DNA from: Mermis nigrescens
Lineage: Eukaryota > Nematoda > Enoplea > Mermithida > Mermithidae
Assembly: GCA_036768485.1 (NCBI GenBank)
Contig: JAVLUZ010000191.1
Coordinates: 900,252 to 964,251, forward strand
Length of the DNA: 64,000 bases
Direction: 5' to 3'
The position numbers were made by a program, and so were the translations under genes. The notes under the pieces are model-generated. The model was not told the origin of the DNA, made no database searches, and saw only the letters and a program-made list of their open reading frames with translations. Shown piece by piece: positions 58,601 through 64,000 of the stretch (position 1 is the stretch's first letter; the number at the start of each line of letters is the position of its first letter).

Positions 58601-61600
58601 GTACTATATTTTCAACCCGCTCGATGTTTTTCGAATTTTTTCAAATTATTTTAATGCTTTTACGACGCCTAAAATTAGGTTTTCAACGCCAAAAATTAGG
58701 TTTTTCAAGCATATCCTTCGTTGTTTGAGCTCAAAAGAGGCATTTTAGAGAAAACTTTGGAATGCGCCTTCAATGTTCGTATGCTATGCGTGTCCGGATC
58801 GAGATTCATCAAAAATTATAAAAAATTTAAAAATATGACCCCCAGAATTTTCAATTTTCTAAACAAATCGTAGCAAATGTACGATTTTAGGCGTTTCAGC
58901 GATCTTTTGCATCAAACGTGTCAAATTTTTGATACCTCGCTTTATATTCATTTTTATCTCCATTTTGCTTATAATTTACTCGATTTTTCTTAGCTTTATT
59001 TAAAATATTTCGTTTCGTTTTACATAGAACAGGCATCGTCAGAAACGTCAAAAACTAGTATTTTTGAGGCCTACCCATGGTTTTTAAGTCAAAAGAGGGT
59101 AATTTAAGAACAGTTTTATGCTAAAGCCTCAGAATTTATATGCTACAATGTATGCCCAAACGCTAAAATGTATGTAGATTACGAGGGACTACGTTCTAAT
59201 TCCTTATCATTCTAACATGCTTACTGATCAGAGCCAAAAATGTGTTTCTTTCTTCAGATGTTTCAAGAAAAACCTTTCAATTTTCAATGTAAAAATGCAA
59301 AATATTAGTTTTCTATTATTTTCATAAATTTTTAACATTTTAAAAATAATGTTTTTTAAAAGTATTCAAGTCATATATTTATTGCTAAATTCATAGTAAG
59401 ACTAAAATATTAACGCAAAAAATATGATGTTTCGAATTGCTCACGTTTTGATAAAAATTTGCACTCAGACGGAGAAAACGGAGAAGTTCGGTCAGAAATG
59501 CGGCAAAAAACAGCCAAATAGAAATTGAAAGTTAATTCCGAACCAAGTTTCTTATTAAGAAAAATTATACGCATGCAGAGCATGAAAATGCATATAATGC
59601 CGAACTTTTGTCAATTTCGCCAAATTGAACTCATATTAATTATTGGTTTTAGTTGAATCGATCAATGTTCTTATTTCAAAATTTCCTTACAATTTTTGGA
59701 TTTACGTTCATTAATGTCTTCATGGTTTTGGCGTTTTACGTCTCTTGATTATTTGCTGCAGATAAACAAAAAGTAGTATTTTTTAGGGCTTCAATATCGC
59801 TACCAATTAAAATTACTGCGCCACATAAACATATCGATCCCTAATTGGGTTTAGGGAGCTTTTCAGCCCCAGCCCCAGAAATTCTTTCACCCTAGAATTC
59901 GCGCTTTTCCCTAAAAATTCGTAGAAAACTTGCTGTTTTAAGAATGTTTAGCAATTTTTTGGCTCAAAAGTCTCAAATTCGACGCTTTGCGCCAGGCTCA
60001 TCTTTTGGTCATATTTTCTTCAATTTACTCGATTGTTTTCACATTTTTTTGAAATTTTTCATGTCTTTAAAAAGATTATAGTGTCAGGAACACCAAAAAT
60101 GGTGTTTTTGACACATACCCATCGTTTTTGAGCCCTAAAAAACACTTTACAACAATTTTCCTGGTTTCATTCCTTCAGAGTTCTCATGCTGTGCATGCCT
60201 GATTAGCGCGATAATATTTAAGTCAAATATCTTAATTATACTATTTTTATCCTTCTGTCCAATACTGGGACAAAATAAGCTTCCCGGGGATAAAGAGACT
60301 CATTTTGAAAATTTCGGTCGTTGAACGCATAGTTCAAGCAGCTATTGCATACCTAATATATCTGTGAAGATAAAAGATCAGCCATTTCTTTGGATTTCGT
60401 AGATCGCCACTTTTACCCTCTGATTTCTTCATTTCTTTACACCATAAATACGCGAGCAGAAGGCCACTGAAGAAAATCAATATATTTTTAAATATCTGGA
60501 TTGGACCGAGTAAAAATAAAATACAAATACAAATTTTATGCATTTTTATCGACAGTAAGCCCACAGATTACGACAATTATTTTTCTGATCAATGCTAAAA
60601 TCTCAATCTGTCAGCTTATTGCGGAAACACTTTTGAAAGATTATTCCTAAACTTATCTGAAAAACAGACTGTAATAGCATATTTGCACAAACTGATATGG
60701 CGTGCCTCGAGGTAAAAACTTGCGACGTTTGAAAAATACCACGCTTATTCATAAAATTTGCCCAAGTTTTTTGGGCATAACAATAAACATGGCACGTCTG
60801 CTGGCTTACCTGATTATAAACACTCCAAAAGTCGTTAAATAACATACGGTATATTGAAAAAATTGGTGAATTTTTTGAAATTTCAAATTCTAAATGTTTC
60901 CGAATTTTCGATTTTTTTTAAATTAATTTATGAGCATTGACCACATTTTGATCCGTCCCGGGCCAAATCGGCAAATCGTCATCAGTATCTCAAATAAAGG
61001 CCGTTTACCATCATTTTATTGACGAGAATACACCGATGGACGTTCCGAGACGATACAATCATCGTCCTATCGAATCGTTGACGACAAATACAACTATATA
61101 ATAATATGTGCTCCGATATGATTTCACAACCCTGAACTTATTTTCGATTGTCTCACTTTTTATAATTTTTTATTAATTATATTATTTTCTATAGCATTTC
61201 CGATTTATCTTAATCTTGATAGAACAAATCGTCGACGAGAACGTAAACCGAGACCTTTATTCTCCTAACAATTAAGTTTTGGAACGATTATAAGCAGGGC
61301 CGTATTCAGGGGTGGGGCGGGGGCGGGTCGCCCCCGGAAATGAAGAATAATTTTTGAAACACACAAGGGTGCCCCAAAGGAAAAAATAGAAAAATCTCAA
61401 AGTAGGTCTAAAACACCAACAAAACAGGTTTTCAGCGTACTTTTGAGCTAGTAAACTCAAAATTTTTCGGCGCTTCGCGCCGGATTTATCGTTTATGTAT
61501 AGTTTTTGTCTTCTAGCCCGCCCAAAACCGCTCAAATTTGAGTTAGACATGTAGAACATGTCAAATTTTTTCGGCGCTTCGCGCCGAATTATTCATTTTC

Positions 61601-62229
61601 TGTATTTTTATTCTTTGTGAATGACAAAGATTAATTATAAAGACAGAAGTTAGGAAATTATTCGTCGATTGAATGATGAGAAATCAGTTGTTTAGATTGT
61701 TTAAACGATAGATTTGTGTAATATGAGTATGGAATAGAGTGAAAAATTTTATAAAAATTTTCTTGAAATTTTTTTAACCATTGCATAGAGCTCGTTGAGA
61801 TATGCTCAAAAATGCCTTTATTTTGTCCATCTCCTAATGGTTCTCGAGATATTTGACCTCAAAATTTTCGGCCCCCCCGAAACAAAATCCAGGATACGGG
61901 CCTGATTATAAGTATCATCGACGAGACGATTCGTCGGGTTGAAATAGAAAGGCTTATAATTTAAAATCTTTCCAGTTATCGTCGACGAAACGCTATTTCG
62001 TCATTGCTGATAATAACGAAGAAGAATGTTTTTTATACGATTTTTAAAAAATCTCAAAAACTTTAATTTTTAACAATTTTTAAAAATACAGTTCAAACAA
62101 TTTTTAACAATTTAATACATGCATGTGCTTTGTACCTCATGACAAAGAAGGCATCAACTGCTAGGGACGCGTTCAGAATGACGAAATTTGATATTTTATC
62201 AACCATAGCCAAGGCATCAAGAGGATTAT
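49395..62229 (-). CDS. Acyltransferase-3 / NRF-6-like membrane protein, 9 exons, 5' part missing
   Basis: A polytopic membrane protein of the acyltransferase-3 family, animal NRF-6 branch. In worms these proteins act in lipid or drug transport from the gut and in fluoxetine sensitivity; the exact substrate is unknown. Nine exons (1,277 nt, about 424 residues plus stop) join with all phases matching. Hydrophobic segments and family motifs appear in the expected order: VDAFFVM-SGLLLAY, FYLHRYIRLTPLY, CNQHWWSNLLYVNNF, WSWYLANDMQFF, DVYVKPY..GPFFIGLLLGY, a WLNIIGW segment, FCRVLWAAFIAYAILACATG, FSRLVYSAYLIHPMLI and a last segment VLLTFFCAFWLTCALEIPVQ. A polar tail of about 45 residues follows. 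Family members usually carry an extracellular Cys-rich NRF domain and the first acyltransferase helices before this point. These were not found in the window and probably lie beyond 64000. Confidence 0.93.
49640..49693. repeat. TTCAAAAA tandem tract beside the last acyltransferase acceptor
   Basis: About seven units of TTCAAAA(A) read on the + strand. On the gene strand this gives a T-rich TTTTTGAA tract running into the TTTTTTAG acceptor, so it serves as the pyrimidine tract. Confidence 0.85.
49695..50328. other. Intron 8 part, AT-rich, AAAT runs near 49980-50035
   Basis: No gene seen. The A/T simple-repeat run at 49980-50035 accounts for the hydrophobic frame on the opposite strand. Confidence 0.5.
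50329..50486 (+). mobile_element. hAT-type MITE, family 3 (short form)
   Basis: 158 bp, ends CATACGTGGGTAGTACC and CCCACGCCCATGTGTG. Octamers ATCCGGAA / GTCCGGCA agree at 6 of 8 positions. The interior GTTACTAAAAATAGAATTCT is shared with 53454-53611. Confidence 0.75.
51091..51340 (+). mobile_element. hAT-type MITE, family 1, perfect 8-bp TSD
   Basis: Ends CATAGGTGGGCGGCACC and CCACGCCCAGGTATG; octamer AAGGACCA at 51083-51090 and 51341-51348. Confidence 0.95.
51355..51830. repeat. Decayed family-2 and family-3 MITEs plus a mariner-type end
   Basis: 51355-51680 has ACATGCACAGCATGGG at the left and CCCAAGATCGTTTATG at the right (family 2). 51687-51812 is a short reverse family-3 copy ending CTGCCCACCTATG. 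GGCCACCCTGTATATG at 51814-51830 is an isolated Tc1/mariner-type terminus. Confidence 0.6.
52023..52168 (-). CDS. Acyltransferase-3 exon: PVNRFLSL..WKPFSRLVYSAYLIHP
   Basis: Reads (G)PVNRFLSLNVWKPFSRLVYS-AYLIHPMLILITYSSFMRPI-HYMGVYHS. FLS...W.P.SRL.Y.AYL.HP.. is diagnostic for the family. Acceptor CATTTTTAG, donor TCG|GTACGT, phase 0. Confidence 0.96.
52252..52623 (-). mobile_element. Family-2 MITE with intact hairpin core
   Basis: Reverse copy from CATACATGATCTGGGGG to CCATGCTCTGCATGTATG, with TTGGCGCTTCGCGCCA near 52415. Flanking octamers do not match clearly. Confidence 0.75.
53454..53611 (+). mobile_element. hAT-type MITE, family 3 (short form)
   Basis: 158 bp, ends CATACGTGGGCAGCGAG and CTCACGCCCATATGTG. 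Octamers GTTTAGAA / GTTTAGAC agree at 7 of 8 positions. Confidence 0.87.
53724..53910 (-). CDS. Acyltransferase-3 exon: WLNIIGW...ILACATGHGG
   Basis: Reads WLNIIGWLSTTAVGLGVLFG-IYDF, then FCRVLWAAFIAYAILACATG and HG(G). R..WA......I.AC..G.GG precedes the family's catalytic-side loop. Acceptor CTACTCAG, donor G|GTGATC, phase 1. Confidence 0.95.
54446..54719 (+). mobile_element. hAT-type MITE, family 1, perfect 8-bp TSD
   Basis: Ends CATAGGTGGGCAGCCCC and CCCACGCCCACGTGTG; octamer GATGAGGC at 54438-54445 and 54720-54727. Confidence 0.95.
55019..55148 (-). CDS. Acyltransferase-3 exon: YVKPYCRCGPFFIGLLLGY
   Basis: Reads IQFIEDFTRDVYVKPYCRCG-PFFIGLLLGYVLYKRQLSIAIPK. The family has IY.KP..R..PYLVGM..GY here. 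Acceptor CTATTTTAG, donor AAA|GTATTA, phase 0. Confidence 0.94.
55230..56260. repeat. Several decayed family-2 pieces in intron 5
   Basis: 55240-55705 is a reverse family-2 copy (CGGCGCTTCGCGCC near 55475, right end CCATGCTGTACATGTATG). 55710-56085 is a forward copy (TGGCGCTGAGTGCCG, right end ACGTATGG). 56090-56256 is a short GC-rich remnant ending CTGCCCATGTATG. Confidence 0.6.
57008..57251 (+). mobile_element. hAT-type MITE, family 1, perfect 8-bp TSD
   Basis: Ends CATAGGTGGAACGGCCCC and AACGTCCAGGTATG; octamer CCGTCAAT at 57000-57007 and 57252-57259. It lies 270 nt downstream of an acyltransferase exon. Confidence 0.94.
57522..57647 (-). CDS. Acyltransferase-3 exon: membrane segment and loop
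   Basis: Reads SQIAGLILIVSLILGSSIIR-GILIVSNDAFPPISVLFNDIE(K), a hydrophobic helix followed by a Pro-containing loop. Two AGs three nucleotides apart (a CAGCAG-type acceptor) keep the same frame, so one Ser is uncertain. Donor AA|GTGAAA, phase 2. Confidence 0.9.
57836..57915 (-). CDS. Acyltransferase-3 exon: CMVWSWYLANDMQFF
   Basis: Reads CMVWSWYLANDMQFFVLSIP-ILALLW(T). C..W.WYLA.DMQF is the best-conserved segment of the NRF-6 branch. Acceptor GATTTAG, donor AC|GTAAGA, phase 2. Confidence 0.95.
58192..58351 (-). CDS. Acyltransferase-3 exon: LTPLYAIVLAIDIILVKYL...HWWSNLLYVNNF
   Basis: Reads LTPLYAIVLAIDIILVKYLN, a GPMW loop, C.QHWWSNLLYVNNFVSTE. The C...WW.NLLY.NNF motif is a family hallmark. 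Acceptor CGATATTAG, donor GAG|GTTAGA, phase 0. Confidence 0.95.
58440..60210 (-). repeat. Three decayed family-2 copies in intron 2 of the acyltransferase gene
   Basis: About 58440-58795, 58800-59155 and 59845-60205 each end in a ATGCT.TG...GT.TG-like terminus and keep the AAAACTAG/GGTGTTTTTGA...TACCCAT(C/G)GTTTTT stretch. The hairpin is eroded (GACGCTTTGCGCC near 59980). Ends are uncertain. Confidence 0.5.
60353..60466 (-). CDS. Acyltransferase-3 exon: SGLLLAY...FYLHRYIR
   Basis: Reads (S)GLLLAYLWCKEMKKSEGKSG and then WLIFYLHRYI(R), matching the SG.L.AY.L.RE..K..G.......Y.HRY.RL signature. The acceptor TTTTCTTCAG is strong. The open frame continues upstream, but the split Ser codon fits the previous exon. 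Donor AG|GTATGC, phase 2. Confidence 0.93.
60467..61294. repeat. Acyltransferase intron 1, partial copy of the 21.8-22.8 kb element
   Basis: 60546-60640 matches 22450-22620 (ACAGTAAGCC..AG.TTACGA, CTGATCAATGCT, TGTCAGCTTATTG). The remainder has no recognisable coding or repeat features. Confidence 0.5.
61295..61904. mobile_element. hAT-type element, family 5 (CAGGGCCGTATTC), perfect TSD
   Basis: 610 bp, ends CAGGGCCGTATTCAGGGG and CAGGATACGGGCCTG. The octamer ATTATAAG flanks both sides exactly (61287-61294 and 61905-61912). It contains two copies of TTTTTCGGCGCTTCGCGCCG, about 105 bp apart. No transposase frame is present. Confidence 0.93.
62136..62229 (-). CDS. Acyltransferase-3 exon (first seen): VDAFFVM helix
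   Basis: Reads NPLDALAMVDKISNFVILNA-SLAVDAFFVM and then two bases of the Ser of the SGLLLAY motif. The acyltransferase-3 family has F.I..N...SVDTFFFLSGLL here. Acceptor CCTTAAG, donor AG|GTACAA, phase 2. Confidence 0.88.
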
Positions 62230-62689
62230 CTTAAGGATGGACAAAGAAGGTTTTTAAATATAGCAGGTACGAATCATACGTGGACATGAAGGAGTCTGGG
62301 GCTGGGACACCAAAATCTCTAAGAAACCCTTCAGACCCATCCAAATAAAATATTCATATTTATTTTAGTTTTTTGTGATTTTTAATGCTAATGGATAAAG
62401 AACGATAAGAAACATCAAAAAATGGTTTTTTTCGCTCATTCCATCCACCTTTTGCCACTTTTTCTGACTTTTGAAAATCTCCGAATAAGGCCTTCTACCC
62501 AAAAGTTTTAACGTCTGCTCATCATAGGTAGCGCGATAGCGCTAACCATAATACACTTGGCCACGTTTTTTCTTATATGTTTTTAACAGCGAGTTCGAAT
62601 TTCTTTAGTCCGCCCCTCTACAGCTATAATGGAACAAATCTATGTGCGGTTTTTTAAAAAGATAGATAATAAAAAAGATTATGTGCTCT
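62230..62689. repeat. Decayed MITE remnant upstream of the first acyltransferase exon seen
   Basis: 62278-62525 has CATACGTGGACATGAAGG at one end and CTGCTCATCATAGG at the other, plus an eroded family-1 core (CGATAAGAAACATCAAAAAATGG). No upstream acyltransferase exon was recognised here. Confidence 0.5.
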
Positions 62690-64000
62690 TTTTTTCTTTA
62701 CACTCAATATTGAGTATGTGAAGAGCGTGTAAAGTTTTGGCGCAACTTTATAACACGTAGCGACTTTTGGTGGTTTTTTCTGCAGCATGTATACAACTCT
62801 CTATAAATGCCTCATAAAATTTAATAGCATAGCATTGTAGAAAGTGGAATTCTCTGGATGCACATTTTTTCATTTTTTGTTTTTTGAATTTCGCATTCGT
62901 TCTCGAATGGGAGTGTAAAGAGTGTGAAAATCTGAGGGAGAAAAAACCCATTTTGGCCTGTTTTTTGTCTGCCAACAACTCTGCTTATGAGTCACCAAAA
63001 ATTTAGAAATTTATTCCGGCAGAAATGTACTACGGCTTAAGCGCTACTTTCTCCTTACTAGGAACCTTTTGTACACTCAGTAAGGAGTTAGATCTAAGGG
63101 TCTGAACTTTACACTCTAGTGGATGGTGTAAAAAACAGATTTTGTCTAAGATTTCTCTGCCAGCTTTTCCGCTTATAAGTCGGGCTAAATTGAATGAAAT
63201 AGAAATAAAGTACCTTTAAAGGGCTACATGTTGCAGCAAACCACGTTTAAAAACACGCAATATTGAGTTCGTTATAGGGTTGTAAAGCTCGAAATCAGGG
63301 GTGTAAAATTGGCTAAAACACACGTTTTTTTCCTTATTTTGATCAGTAAATATCTCAAATATTTTGCGGAACATAAGTTTTCCACATACAAACGTTTTAC
63401 GATTCAAAGGCTACACAACTGGCGCAAATCGAATTCCTTTACGTTTATAAGGGAAGTTAGGTTCAGATTTCTAAAGTTTACAATAAGGTGGATGAGTGGA
63501 AAATATATTTTGTCCGTTTTTTGTTCGCCATTTACTCCGTTTAGAAGTCGGGATAGGCCGAATAAACTGAAAATAAAGTAATTTTTAAGGGGATATACGT
63601 CACAGCTAATCGCGTTTATTTACATCAATATTTAGCTTTATCGGGAGGTGTAAAGTCAAAAATTGGGTTAGTTAAACGTGTTTCTGTCTTGTTTTTTTCT
63701 GCCAACTTCACTTCTCTGGTTATGTGTCTGGATACGATTTCAAGTCTAAGAATGTACTAGGAATCGAACGTGACACGTCAGTTGGGCGCGTTTGTTTACA
63801 CTCAACAGTGGTGTAAAGCAGTTTACATCTAATATTTATATGTCTTCAGGCCATTATGGAGACTAAATTTTTTCATAAATGTTGATCGAATCAGTATTAT
63901 CAGAGTAATATCAGAATTACGAATTCGACTAAAATCTTCTATACACTCTGTGGTTGTGTAAAGTTTACACCGCAAATTAACTTTAGTTCTAGAGCCTTGC
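62690..64000 (-). repeat. GTGTAAAG-rich repeat block (copy 2, inverted, runs off the window)
   Basis: The reverse complement follows 23611-24860: shared GTTGGCAGACA, TTTACAC.C...TTTACA, GAATGCGAA.TTCAAAAAA, ATGAGGCATT.ATA and, at the last bases, CTCTAGAACTAAAGTTAA. The frames at 23867-24292 (-) and 63309-63581 (+) share words such as RFLKFT and FRSRD, explained by the DNA repeat. Confidence 0.7.

Noticed and set aside
60603..60845. 80-residue minus-strand frame as an upstream acyltransferase exon
   Set aside because: No family motif; the true neighbouring exon (VDAFFVM) is at 62136-62229 and joins in phase.

Overview
This is a window of nuclear DNA from an animal, most likely an invertebrate. 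It is AT-rich and intron-dense and is packed with decayed DNA transposons. Two genes are recognisable and they converge. Both are cut by the window: the 5' end of each lies outside it or was not recognised. The species cannot be fixed from the sequence. Both gene types are common in ecdysozoans, but that is only suggestive.

Gene 1 (+ strand, 4924-41653) is a muscle-type myosin II heavy chain. Twenty-two exons were assembled by hand from splice sites, reading phase and colinearity with known myosin rods. They run from the end of the motor head (GHTK / IFFKAG), through the IQ lever arm (LQRNIRSW...[10 protein letters not shown]), across the whole coiled-coil rod, to a short tailpiece and stop. 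The 3,718 nt encode about 1,238 residues, as expected for the part of a roughly 1,950-residue protein after the motor core. Two introns start with GC instead of GT.

Gene 2 (- strand, 62229-49395, nine exons) is an acyltransferase-3 / NRF-6 (nose resistant to fluoxetine) type polytopic membrane protein. It is recognised from segments such as VDAFFVM-SGLLLAY, FYLHRYIRLTPLY, HWWSNLLYVNNF, WYLANDMQFF, YVKPY..GPFFIGLLLGY, CATGHGG and RLVYSAYLIHP. All eight junctions keep phase. The N-terminal part was not found.

Layout: 1-4900 is transposon sequence upstream of the first myosin exon seen. 4.9-41.7 kb is the myosin gene with repeat-filled introns. 41.7-49.4 kb is intergenic, with a composite MITE array and a 3.1-kb TTAA-flanked element that has ~700-bp inverted repeats and carries broken zinc-finger coding fragments. 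49.4-62.2 kb is the acyltransferase gene with its introns. 62.2-64 kb is repeats.

Repeats: at least 20 short non-autonomous elements have hAT-like ends (CATA.GTGGGCAG, CAG.GGCGGAT or CAGGGCCGTAT) and matching 8-bp target duplications, ten of them perfect. Other types are Tc1/mariner-like TIR elements (TACAGGGTGG ends), elements whose ends are built from reiterated short palindromic motifs, a GTGTAAAG-rich repeat present as a distant inverted pair, and CA, TA and AAAT simple repeats. Most other open frames in the window are shadows of these repeats.
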